In this document: piece by piece, positions 13,358-20,252 of the stretch | Numbering within the stretch: the first letter of the stretch is position 1 | Layout: the number at the start of each line of letters is the position of its first letter | Source: CBDUUP01 sp965370435 | Lineage (GTDB): Bacteria > Chloroflexota > Anaerolineae > Anaerolineales > UBA11579 | Length of the DNA stretch: 21,023 bases | Assembly: GCA_965370435.1 (NCBI GenBank) | Contig: CBDUUP010000023.1 | Location: 1 to 21,023 of the forward strand | Direction: 5' to 3' | The notes under the pieces: generated by a model | The model's database searches: none | Told to the model about the DNA's origin: nothing | The model's input: the letters and a program-made list of their open reading frames with translations, nothing else | Translations under genes and position numbers: made by a program

Positions 13358-13585
13358 TCAAGAGACTTTAGTCTCTGAGACCCCACAACTCACCCCCCCA
13401 GAGATCACCGCATATAAACGGATCACGTCGCCATCTTTGAGATGTTCGTCATCTGTGACCAGTTCTCCGTCCCGGGTCGGTATCACCGCATGGGGGGAGA
13501 TTTCCAATTTCTTCAACGCCGAGCGGATCGTCATCCCCGCTTTCACTTCGTACTCCTTCTTGCGCAAGATCAATGTTGCCTTCAT
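13358..13585 (-). CDS. ttuB: TtuB/ThiS-like sulfur carrier with an anomalous C-terminus
   Basis: This is a small beta-grasp protein of 75 aa as read. ThiS/MoaD-like features are K-x-G-M-T-I-R-S-A-L-K-K-L (15-27) and the final strand DGDVIRLYAVISGG. In TtuB the C-terminal Gly-Gly is adenylated and converted to a thiocarboxylate that donates sulfur to TtuA. Here 11 extra residues (VSCGVSETKVS) follow the Gly-Gly. The codons pass through a run of seven G (C7 on plus, 13393-13399). With six G the frame reads Ser-Gly-Gly-stop exactly. A one-base sequencing or assembly error, or slippage, is therefore likely. It starts 17 nt after the DinB-like gene, with GGAGAAC before its ATG, and leads into ttuA. 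Confidence 0.82.
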   Translation of the reverse strand: MKATLILRKKEYEVKAGMTIRSALKKLEISPHAVIPTRDGELVTDDEHLKDGDVIRLYAVISGGVSCGVSETKVS

Positions 13586-13602
13586 CTTTGTTCTCCAGTA
13601 AA

Positions 13603-14085
13603 TCAGATTACCTGATCGTTTTTTCCGGCCAACTGGCGCAGCGCCTCAGTCTGGCCGGTGTGGTACGTGTCGTGGAAATATTGAAAGTGGATGTATTGCC
13701 CTACAGTGTGGCCGGTTTTTTCGTTGCGCACCACAGAAAGATCTTCCGGCGTGATGCGGTTCAATCCGGCCTCGATGCGCTCTTGAGTTGTCTTCAGATT
13801 GGCCATCAAGCGTTCGAAAGCGGCGACGTGCTCTTCTCCCTCGGTGATGGGATCAGAGCCGCGGTTATAGCGTTCCGTCTCCGCTTCACTCAAAAGCGGA
13901 GTCTCGCCCAGCGCTTTCAACACTCGGTCTCGCCCGCCCAGAATGTGCCCCAATACCCAGTTGAAACAGTTTCCCCGGAAAGGGAGCGCAAGCAGACTAT
14001 CGGCATGAGAGAGACCCTCGGCCTGCTTCTCGATGATGTAGGTGTTCCTGGCGTAGGCCTTGGCGAGGTCTTGGGGTGTTATCAT
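13603..14085 (-). CDS. DinB-family putative metal-dependent protein
   Basis: This 160-aa four-helix-bundle protein belongs to the DinB/YfiT superfamily. The expected metal ligands are His47 (LGHILGGRDR) and the H-x-x-x-H pair His138/His142 in HFQYFHDTYHTGQ, the typical C-terminal helix motif. Members are often thiol-dependent (bacillithiol/mycothiol) transferases or have unknown activity; no substrate can be assigned here. The start is set at 14085 because AGGAGA (14093-14098, minus) lies 7 nt before it. An upstream in-frame ATG at 14139 would precede the likely promoter -10 (TATAAT at 14123-14128, minus). It leads the three-gene unit with ttuB and ttuA. Confidence 0.82.
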   Translation of the reverse strand: MITPQDLAKAYARNTYIIEKQAEGLSHADSLLALPFRGNCFNWVLGHILGGRDRVLKALGETPLLSEAETERYNRGSDPITEGEEHVAAFERLMANLKTTQERIEAGLNRITPEDLSVVRNEKTGHTVGQYIHFQYFHDTYHTGQTEALRQLAGKNDQVI

Positions 14086-14129
14086 AGGGTTGTCTCCTGG
14101 TTGAGATATCTTTCGTGGGCCAATTATAC

Positions 14130-14157
14130 TTGACAACACCCTATGGGAGTCTATAAT
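14130..14157 (+). promoter_or_regulatory. Near-consensus sigma-70 promoter
   Basis: TTGACA (14130-14135) and TATAAT (14152-14157) are both perfect, 16 bp apart. Transcription should begin near 14164, which rules out a start codon at 14143 and supports ATG 14188. A minus-strand TATAAT (14123-14128) for the dinB operon is adjacent, so the region is divergent. Confidence 0.85.
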
Positions 14158-14187
14158 CAGAGAAACTCAATCATGAGGAGAGAAAAG

Positions 14188-14685
14188 ATGTCAACCGACC
14201 AAATCAAAGCAAAACCCCCGCGCGGCTTGATGCGCTGGTTCTACCGGATGCCCATTTGGTTATACCGCCTCCGCCTGGGATGGCTGATGGGCGACCGCGC
14301 CATCCTGCTCACCCACACCGGACGCAAAACCGGCCTGCCCCGCCACGCAGTGTTGGAGGTCATCCGTCACGATGAAGAGGAGGACGTTTACTTCATCTCC
14401 TCCGGCTTCGGGCCCAAATCCGACTGGTTTCGCAATGTCCAGAAAACGCCCCAGGTGACCGTCAGCGTCGGGCGGCGGAAGTACCCGGCATTGGCGGTTC
14501 GCTTGTCGAAAGAGGAAGCCGGGGATGAGATCGTAGATTACGCCCGGCGGCATCCCGCGGCGATAAAGAACCTGGGCCGCCTTCTGCTGGGCTACCAACC
14601 CGACGGCACCGAGGAAGGCTACCGCGCCCTGGGCGAGGCGCTGCCGGTGTTCGCCCTGCGTCCCGATTTGGAGCGTAATCCATAA
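14188..14685 (+). CDS. F420-type nitroreductase-family (DDN-like) oxidoreductase
   Basis: This 165-aa protein has a split-barrel flavin fold of the deazaflavin-dependent nitroreductase group. The signatures are L-T-H-T-G-R-K-T-G-L-P-R (41-52) and G-F-G-P-K-S-D-W-F-R-N-V (73-84), followed by P-x-V-x-V near residue 88. Members use F420H2 to reduce quinones, nitro compounds or unsaturated ketones. Whether this organism makes F420 cannot be judged from the window. The start is ATG 14188, with AGGAGA (14176-14181) 6 nt upstream. Earlier in-frame ATGs at 14143 and 14173 are disfavoured by the promoter and RBS positions. An Arg-rich N-terminus suggests membrane-surface association. Confidence 0.85.
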   Translation: MSTDQIKAKPPRGLMRWFYRMPIWLYRLRLGWLMGDRAILLTHTGRKTGLPRHAVLEVIRHDEEEDVYFISSGFGPKSDWFRNVQKTPQVTVSVGRRKYPALAVRLSKEEAGDEIVDYARRHPAAIKNLGRLLLGYQPDGTEEGYRALGEALPVFALRPDLERNP

Positions 14686-14724
14686 ATTGAGTAGCCAAAG
14701 ATGAAATGTTGGTGTGAAAACTAC

Positions 14725-14754
14725 TTGACTTCGCGCCCCATTATGCCCTATAAT
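14725..14754 (+). promoter_or_regulatory. Sigma-70 promoter of the 65-aa gene
   Basis: TTGACT (14725-14730), an 18-bp spacer and TATAAT (14749-14754). Transcription would start near 14761, about 20 nt before the small ORF. Confidence 0.75.
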
Positions 14755-14782
14755 GAATTAATCCCGCGCTGGAGGTGCGACG

Positions 14783-14980
14783 ATGTTTGAACGCCGAATT
14801 GGAAGCCGAAAGCCCTTCCGGGTCTCAATGCCCGGACAAACCTTGAATGACGCCTTGCTCATGCACGGGGAAACCCAAAAAGAAGAGCCTTCCCAACCTC
14901 CCGCCAGCCGAATCCTAGCCTACCGAAAGTTCATCCGCGCGGTGTTAGGCCGAAAAACCCAAAAACAGCAGCAATCTTAG
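14783..14980 (+). CDS. Small basic protein of unknown function
   Basis: This is a 65-aa ORF with its own near-consensus promoter and a strong GGAGG site (14771-14775) 7 nt before the ATG, so it is very likely translated. The product is hydrophilic and basic. An Arg/Lys-rich start (MFERRIGSRKPFR) leads to a middle with acidic and Pro-rich segments (EEPSQPPAS). A helix with YRKFIRAVLGRK follows, then a Gln tail. No signal peptide, membrane segment or Cys/His motif is seen. I do not recognise the family. The positive ends could bind nucleic acid, but that is a guess. Confidence 0.6.
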   Translation: MFERRIGSRKPFRVSMPGQTLNDALLMHGETQKEEPSQPPASRILAYRKFIRAVLGRKTQKQQQS

Positions 14981-15017
14981 CGTTTTCATAATTTCGCATA
15001 TATTTAGAAAATATTAA

Positions 15018-15046
15018 AAGACACCAAGATCATTTCTTGGTGTCTT
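15018..15046 (-). terminator. Terminator of the minus-strand peptidase operon
   Basis: A 12-bp perfect stem (AAGACACCAAGA 15018-15029 with TCTTGGTGTCTT 15035-15046) has a 5-nt loop. Read on the minus strand it is followed by TT-AATATTTTC, a usable U-rich tract. It lies 36 bp beyond the P1 peptidase stop. Confidence 0.7.
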
Positions 15047-15067
15047 CGTGCCTTTGTGGCTTAGTGT
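15036..15067 (+). repeat. Four units of an 8-bp tandem repeat
   Basis: CTTGGTGT, CTTCGTGC, CTTTGTGG and CTTAGTGT follow one another without gaps, giving the consensus CTTNGTGN. The first unit doubles as part of the terminator stem. Confidence 0.6.
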
Positions 15068-15082
15068 TGAATCTTTTTCCAG

Positions 15083-16093
15083 TCAATCAGCCTCAACCTC
15101 AGGCACCGCCGGTAATCCCCCCGCCGCCTCCGCCTTCAATACCGCCCGGACGATGGCCTGAGCCACGACTTCCGCCGCGTACGCCCCCACGATATTGACA
15201 TCCGATTTCTTCTCTCCCGTCGCCAGGGTAAAAAGGGTGTCGCCGTCCATCATGAGATGCGCCGGGCGGATGGCCCGGGCCAGTCCGTCGTGGGCCATCT
15301 GGGCTGTCTTATTGGCCTCTTCCTTGGTCAGGCGGGCGTTGGTCGCCACCACGCCGATCACCGTGCTGCTCCGGGAGGCGAGGTTCATCACCGTGCGTCC
15401 CACCAACGTCTTCAACACTTCCATGCTGTTGGCAAAATATCCCTCCGCGCCGATTTTGATCGGCCCCGCTTTCATGCTTCGCGTTCCGGCCAGAATTTGG
15501 CCGCTGTCTGGGTCCACCACGTCCCCAACCGCGTTCACCGCCACGATAGCGCCCACGATAACCCCGCCCCCAACGTCAATGCTGGCCGTGCCGATGCCTG
15601 ATTTCATCCGCTGGGTTGGCCCCAACACCTTGCCTACCGTAGCGCCCATCCCCGCGCCCGCGTTGCCCTCCGCCGGAGGCTCAATTGAAGCGTTCTGGCA
15701 AGCCTGATAACCCATCTCAACGTCGGGGCGCACGTCGGCTTTGCCAATGTCCAGATCAAAGAGGATCGCCGCCGGGACAATCGGCACCCGGGCCACCTGC
15801 GCATTGAACCCGACTCCGCGCTCTTCCAGGTAGCGCATCACCCCGCCCGCCGCCTCCAGCCCAAACGCCGAACCTCCAGAGAGCATAATGGCATGTACCT
15901 TTTGCACCGAGTGCATCGGGCGCAGCAGATCGGTCTCCCGCGTGCCCGGCGCGCCGCCTCGCTGGTCAATCCCTCCGACCGCCCCCTTCTCGCAAATTAT
16001 GACCGTGCAGCCGGTGAGGGCTTCTTCATCCTGGGCGTGTCCGACCTGGATTCCGGGCACATCGGTGATGGCGTTGTGTAGTTTCTTGGCCAT
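15083..16093 (-). CDS. P1-family (DmpA-like) N-terminal-nucleophile peptidase
   Basis: This 336-aa protein belongs to the S58/P1 peptidase family (L-aminopeptidase D-Ala-esterase/amidase). These proenzymes cleave themselves just before a Ser or Thr that becomes the nucleophile. The element SRSSTVIGVVATNARL aligns with the family's N-T-T-I-G-V-V-A-T-N-A, making Thr244 the likely nucleophile and Ser243-Thr244 the self-cleavage bond. Other family text: GGSAFGLEAAGGVMRYLEE (73-91), GNAGAGMGATVGK (143-155) and NAVGDVVDPDSG (187-198). AGGAG (16101-16105) sits 7 nt upstream and overlaps the stop codon of the upstream hydrolase gene, implying coupled translation. It would act on N-terminal residues of small peptides in the cytoplasm. 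Confidence 0.9.
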   Translation of the reverse strand: MAKKLHNAITDVPGIQVGHAQDEEALTGCTVIICEKGAVGGIDQRGGAPGTRETDLLRPMHSVQKVHAIMLSGGSAFGLEAAGGVMRYLEERGVGFNAQVARVPIVPAAILFDLDIGKADVRPDVEMGYQACQNASIEPPAEGNAGAGMGATVGKVLGPTQRMKSGIGTASIDVGGGVIVGAIVAVNAVGDVVDPDSGQILAGTRSMKAGPIKIGAEGYFANSMEVLKTLVGRTVMNLASRSSTVIGVVATNARLTKEEANKTAQMAHDGLARAIRPAHLMMDGDTLFTLATGEKKSDVNIVGAYAAEVVAQAIVRAVLKAEAAGGLPAVPEVEAD

Positions 16094-16103
16094 GATGTTG
16101 CTC

Positions 16104-16988
16104 CTATTTCTTCAAGAATTCCAGCAAGATAGGGTTGACTACCTCAGGCCGCTCGAAATGGGGGATGTGACCGGCCTGGTCAATGGCGTGGAACTCGATA
16201 TGGGGGATCGCCTTGAGGAATTTCTTATGGGTTTTGAATGGCACCAGATCGTCTTCCCGCCCCCAGAGCAGCAGGGTAGGGCGGTTTTGCTCGCCCACCC
16301 GCCGGAAAGTATCGCCCATATTGTTCAGCGATCCATGCCGCATGGTGGAGAGCAGGGCTTGTTTATACCCGGTGAATTTCATCTGATCCCGTGACTTCTC
16401 AATGAATTCCGGGACGCCTTCAAAATGCAGGAGATCCTTCTCGAGATCCGATAGCAGCGCCCAATCTCCAAATAGGCTCATCAGCCATTCGCCCAGTATC
16501 GGCGTTTTCAATACTTTGATTAGCCAACGGTAGCGGGTTGTGAATCCTGCCGGATCTACCAGACCTAGCCGTCGGACCAGGTCTGGATGCCGGTCGGCGA
16601 ACACCGCCACAATCGGGCCTCCCATTGAAAGACCCAACAGATCAACCGGCGGAGAAATTTCCAATGCAGAGAGAAGATCGAGAAGTTGGCGGTCATACAG
16701 GTCTGCGTTGTAAGTAAGGTCGGGTCTGTCCGAGTAACCCCGACCAAATAGGTCATAGCGCAATACTCGGTAGCCATTTTCAGTCAAGAAATCAAAGGTG
16801 GGATTCCAGATAGGGTAGGGGACCGCGAAACCGCACACCAGCACGACCGGCTGTCCCTCTGGCGGCCCGCCCAGTTCGTAATGCGTGATCCCGTCAGCCA
16901 ACTCGACGTAATCGCCCGAAACCGCGGCCCGCGCGGCTTCGTCCAATGTTTGGGTCTCCCCCCGGAAGCGGAAATTTCGTGATGTCAT
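16104..16988 (-). CDS. Alpha/beta hydrolase
   Basis: This 294-aa alpha/beta-hydrolase-fold enzyme has the nucleophile elbow GLSMGG with Ser121. The probable acid is Asp246 or Asp247 in GREDDLVP, and the catalytic His274 is in AGHIPHFERP. The N-terminal strand VVLVCGFAVPYPIWNP takes the place of the usual H-G-x-P oxyanion loop, with Cys-Gly in place of His-Gly. The substrate is unknown. Members include C-C hydrolases, lactonases and esterases. AGAGG lies 7 nt before the ATG. It sits between an M24 aminopeptidase (25 nt upstream) and a P1 peptidase (10 nt downstream), which suggests a joint operon. Confidence 0.87.
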   Translation of the reverse strand: MTSRNFRFRGETQTLDEAARAAVSGDYVELADGITHYELGGPPEGQPVVLVCGFAVPYPIWNPTFDFLTENGYRVLRYDLFGRGYSDRPDLTYNADLYDRQLLDLLSALEISPPVDLLGLSMGGPIVAVFADRHPDLVRRLGLVDPAGFTTRYRWLIKVLKTPILGEWLMSLFGDWALLSDLEKDLLHFEGVPEFIEKSRDQMKFTGYKQALLSTMRHGSLNNMGDTFRRVGEQNRPTLLLWGREDDLVPFKTHKKFLKAIPHIEFHAIDQAGHIPHFERPEVVNPILLEFLKK

Positions 16989-17013
16989 CCGATATCCTCT
17001 GGCGTCTTGGCGA

Positions 17014-18198
17014 TCACCGCACGATCAACTCAGTCTGCGGCTTCCCCAGAAATTCCACCCCCTCCTCCGTGACCAGCACGTCCTCTTCGATCCCCATATA
17101 GCCATATCCTTCCACCGCCAACCCCGGCTCGATAGTGTAGACTTGCCCGGCCTCGATCAGCCAGTTGGGCGTGTCGCCGTAGCGCTCCCATTCCGGCCCT
17201 AAGATGCCGCCGCCGTCATGGGCCAGGCGTCCCAATTGGTGGCCGGTGGCGTATTTATATTCTGGGTATCCGGCCTCGGTGATGACCTTGCGGGCGATGG
17301 CGTCCACTTCCTTGCCCCGCACGCCGGGCTTCATCGCCGCCGCGGCGGCTTGGATGGCGTTCGTCACAGTCTCGAATCCGCGCAGCGCCGGCTCCGGCGG
17401 CTCAGTTTCACCGTGGGCGCAGAAGTACATCACCCGTTGAATGTCGGAGCAGTATTCGTCCTGCTTGACCCCGAAATCGAAATGCACCAGATGGCCGCGC
17501 CTCACCTGGAGATCGGTCGGGCTGACGTGTCCCACCGGTGACTCCGGCCCCGCGTTTACGGTGGGGCAGTGGTCCAGGTCCCAGGCAGGCCCCAGTTCGA
17601 GCTGCTCAAGCCGAGCGTGCATGAACCGGGCGATCTCGATCTCCGACATCCCAATATGCGCATAGTCAAACACGGCTTCATAGATATTCTCTGTCGTTTC
17701 AACCGCCGCCTTGATCCGCTTGATCTCCTCCGGCGTTTTCCGCCCCCGCAGCGACCGGATGATTTCGGAGGCGGAGACCAGTCGGTCAGCGAAGGGTGTG
17801 TTCTTCAAGTATCCGAGGAGAATCTGGTACATCCCATAACTCAATCCATCAGCATGAACGTCATCCACCGAGTAATTGATGGCGATCTGCTGCGGGTCGA
17901 GGCGGTCCAAAGTTTCCAACAACTGAGAGCGGATGGATTCGTGATAAGGAAGGATGGTCTTGTACGCGCCAATATTCCGCGCCGTTTCAGCCTCGAAATG
18001 TCCAATGATGGCGATAGTATCCCCAGCCCGGGAAAGCATCAACGCGCTCTGCCAGGTCAAGTCCGCGCCGTAGATGAGAGGAAGCACCGGATCGCCCCCG
18101 CCTGAAGTCTCCCGCACGAACGTCAGCCACAGATCAACCTCTTTCTCTTCCAAAATCCCAGCCGCCTGCTTGATCTTCTCTTGTATCAACGTCGTCAT
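17014..18198 (-). CDS. M24-family Xaa-Pro aminopeptidase-like protein
   Basis: This 394-aa protein has a creatinase/prolidase N-domain (about 1-150) and a pita-bread metallopeptidase domain (about 155-390). All five expected metal ligands are in place: Asp241 (HFDFG), Asp252 (CSDIQR), His320 (ATGHQLG), Glu357 (YTIEPG) and Glu371 (GIEEDV). Family members remove N-terminal residues before proline using two metal ions, in the cytoplasm. It follows the aldo/keto reductase gene by 31 nt and precedes the hydrolase gene by 25 nt. The exact specificity (Xaa-Pro aminopeptidase, prolidase or non-peptidic substrate) cannot be read from sequence. Confidence 0.92.
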   Translation of the reverse strand: MTTLIQEKIKQAAGILEEKEVDLWLTFVRETSGGGDPVLPLIYGADLTWQSALMLSRAGDTIAIIGHFEAETARNIGAYKTILPYHESIRSQLLETLDRLDPQQIAINYSVDDVHADGLSYGMYQILLGYLKNTPFADRLVSASEIIRSLRGRKTPEEIKRIKAAVETTENIYEAVFDYAHIGMSEIEIARFMHARLEQLELGPAWDLDHCPTVNAGPESPVGHVSPTDLQVRRGHLVHFDFGVKQDEYCSDIQRVMYFCAHGETEPPEPALRGFETVTNAIQAAAAAMKPGVRGKEVDAIARKVITEAGYPEYKYATGHQLGRLAHDGGGILGPEWERYGDTPNWLIEAGQVYTIEPGLAVEGYGYMGIEEDVLVTEEGVEFLGKPQTELIVR

Positions 18199-18229
18199 AA
18201 TGTTTTATTTTCAGCCTTCATCCTTCGTT

Positions 18230-19201
18230 CTACCACGCGTATGCCTCCGGCGCAGCCCCTCCCGGACCAGGCCAAATTTCATCCAGCCGCTCCAGTTTCT
18301 TCTTGCTGAGTCTGATTTTCAAAGCGCGTTGACTTCCGGTGAGCTGTTCCATCGTGCGCGGCCCGATGATGGGCGCGGTGACGACCGGGTTATGCAGCAG
18401 CCAGGCCAGCGCGACGTGGGCCGGTTCCTCGCCTAGTTCTTCGCAATAGGCTTCGTAGGCTTGCAGCGCCTTGCGATTTTCCTTGATACTCTCTTGTTGG
18501 TGCTTTGAAGTGCGCCGTCCCTCTTTGGCTTTCTTCAACGCCCCGCCCAACATGCCGCCTCCCAGCGGACTCCAGGGGATCAACCCCAGCCCGAAATCCT
18601 CGCAAGCCGGGATGACCTCCAATTCAAGCATCCGGGCGTTGAGGTTGTACAAACTCTGCTCGGAGACCAACCCCAAGAAATTGCGGCGGTTGGCCTTGGC
18701 CTGGGCTTTGGCGATGTGCCATCCGGCGAAGTTGCTGCTCCCCACGTAAAGCACCTTGCCCTCCTGCACCAACTGCTCCATAGCCTGCCAGATCTCCTCC
18801 CAGGGCGTCTCCCGGTCAATGTGGTGCATCTGGTAAAGGTCAATATGGTCGGTTTGCATCCGCCGCAGGCTGTCTTCGCAGGCCCGCTTGATGTGCAGCG
18901 CTGAGAGGCGGCTCTCGTTGGGCCATTCGCCCATGCGCCCATAAGCCTTGGTCGCCAAAACGACCTTCTCGCGCCGTCCCCCGCCCTGCGCGAACCATCG
19001 TCCCACGATCTGCTCGGTGATGCCCTCGCCCGTCTTCCACCCATAGACGTTGGCCGTATCAAAGAAATTGATCCCCAGTTCCAGGGCCTTATCCATAATG
19101 GCGAAGCTGTCTTCTTCACTTGTCTGAGGCCCGAAATTCATTGTCCCCAAGCAAAAACGGCTGACTTGAAGGCCTGATCGGCCCAACTGCGTGTAATCCA
19201 T
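18230..19201 (-). CDS. Aldo/keto reductase
   Basis: This 323-aa TIM-barrel NADPH-dependent oxidoreductase has the catalytic tetrad Asp48 (FFDTANVYG), Tyr53, Lys85 (LATKAYG) and His126 (YQMHHID). The C-terminal segment ALAWLLHNPVVTAPIIGPRTMEQL is the cofactor-binding end of the YghZ/potassium-channel-beta-like subgroup. GGAGG (19206-19210, minus) lies 4 nt before the ATG. The 9-bp tandem array begins right behind that ribosome site, so it lies in the gene's 5' region. The physiological carbonyl substrate is not known. Confidence 0.93.
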   Translation of the reverse strand: MDYTQLGRSGLQVSRFCLGTMNFGPQTSEEDSFAIMDKALELGINFFDTANVYGWKTGEGITEQIVGRWFAQGGGRREKVVLATKAYGRMGEWPNESRLSALHIKRACEDSLRRMQTDHIDLYQMHHIDRETPWEEIWQAMEQLVQEGKVLYVGSSNFAGWHIAKAQAKANRRNFLGLVSEQSLYNLNARMLELEVIPACEDFGLGLIPWSPLGGGMLGGALKKAKEGRRTSKHQQESIKENRKALQAYEAYCEELGEEPAHVALAWLLHNPVVTAPIIGPRTMEQLTGSQRALKIRLSKKKLERLDEIWPGPGGAAPEAYAW

Positions 19202-19214
19202 AGAACCTCCGGTT

Positions 19215-19277
19215 GTCTAAGTGGTCTAATTGGTCTTGGTAGTCTTAGTGGTCTGACTGGTCCGACTGGTCATCAGT
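19215..19277 (+). repeat. Seven-unit 9-bp tandem array
   Basis: The units in order are GTCTAAGTG, GTCTAATTG, GTCTTGGTA, GTCTTAGTG, GTCTGACTG, GTCCGACTG, GTCATCAGT. The pattern GTCTnAnTG is kept while other bases drift. It lies between the aldo/keto reductase ribosome site and the sulfurtransferase 3' end. Confidence 0.85.
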
Positions 19278-19310
19278 ACTCGATTTCCAACAAAATATTT
19301 GGATCAAAAA

Positions 19311-19412
19311 CCTTCAACCTGCAAACCTGCAACTTGCCTACTTGCACCTTGTCTACTTGCAACCTACAAACCTGCAACTTGCCAACCTGCAAACGTTCAA
19401 CTTTCAACTTCC
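19311..19412 (-). repeat. Degenerate 7-8 bp tandem array
   Basis: On the minus strand about 13 units of the form GCARGTT (GCAGGTT, GCAAGTT, GCAGGTTT, GTAGGTT, GCAAGTA and similar) run together. The array reaches into the last codons of the sulfurtransferase gene, whose final Val-Glu-Val-Glu-Ser-stop is itself made of repeat units. Confidence 0.8.
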
Positions 19413-20248
19413 ACCGGTCTCCTCGCCTCCATGATCCACTCGCTCCATGATCCAGCGTAAAGCCGGGCCTCCCCCAGACCGGCGTGTTCCATAGCCAGGA
19501 TATTGTGCGCCGCAGTGACCCCGGAGCCGCAGTAGAAGACCGAGTTCTCTGCGGGTTGGTCGGCCAAAGCGGATTCAAACCGGGCTTTTAGTTCATCGAC
19601 GGGCAGGAATTGACCTTCTTCGGTCAGGTTGTCGGCGAAAGGCAGGGAGATCGCGCCGGGGATATGGCCTGCTTTGGCATCCAGCGGTTCGGCCTCCCCG
19701 CGGTAGCGTTCGGGCGCGCGAGAGTCGAACAGCAGATTTTTAGGATCATCCATCATCCCCAAAACGTCTCTTGCAGAGACCATCATTTCAGGCTGGGCGT
19801 TGGGGGTGAAGCTGCGGCGGAGTTGAGTTTCGATCTCGCCGCTAACGGGAAGGCCCTCTCGTTCCCACTTGTGGAAACCGCCGTCCAGCACGGCAACCGC
19901 ATCATGTCCCAGCCAGCGCAACATCCACCACAACCGGGCCGCGATAGCCCCGCCTCGGGCGTCATACGCCACCACCTGCACGTCGCCGGAGATGCCCCAG
20001 CGAGAGAAGGTTTCGGTGGCTTTATCTACACTGGGGAGGGGATGGCGTCCGCTCCGGCGGGGGATGATAGGCCCGGAGAGGTCTTGATCCAAGTGGGCGT
20101 ATCGCGCCCCGGGGATGTGGCCTTCAAGATAGGCGCGCCGTCCGGCCTCGGGATCATCGAGCAAGTAGTGGCAATCCACCACGACCCAATTATGGTCGCG
20201 GAAATTTTTGTGCAGGTCTTCCGTAGAGATCAAGGTAGTATAAGTCAT
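19397..20248 (-). CDS. 3-mercaptopyruvate/thiosulfate sulfurtransferase
   Basis: This 283-aa tandem-rhodanese protein has an inactive N-terminal rhodanese domain (about 5-135) and an active C-terminal one (about 155-280). The catalytic loop C240-G-S-G-V-T-A is the form found in mercaptopyruvate sulfurtransferases such as SseA, unlike the C-R-K-G-V-T of classical thiosulfate enzymes. Its role is to move sulfane sulfur from mercaptopyruvate or thiosulfate to thiol acceptors. The start codon lies 4 nt after the stop of the upstream membrane-protein gene, with no clear RBS, so re-initiation is likely. The C-terminus is eroded by a tandem repeat array. It might feed sulfur to the TtuA/TtuB system, but the genes are 6 kb apart. 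Confidence 0.92.
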   Translation of the reverse strand: MTYTTLISTEDLHKNFRDHNWVVVDCHYLLDDPEAGRRAYLEGHIPGARYAHLDQDLSGPIIPRRSGRHPLPSVDKATETFSRWGISGDVQVVAYDARGGAIAARLWWMLRWLGHDAVAVLDGGFHKWEREGLPVSGEIETQLRRSFTPNAQPEMMVSARDVLGMMDDPKNLLFDSRAPERYRGEAEPLDAKAGHIPGAISLPFADNLTEEGQFLPVDELKARFESALADQPAENSVFYCGSGVTAAHNILAMEHAGLGEARLYAGSWSEWIMEARRPVEVES

Positions 20249-20252
20249 AGTT

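Noticed and set aside
19215..19412. CRISPR array
   Set aside because: Units are 7-9 bp with no spacers of constant length and no cas genes nearby; these are degenerate tandem repeats.
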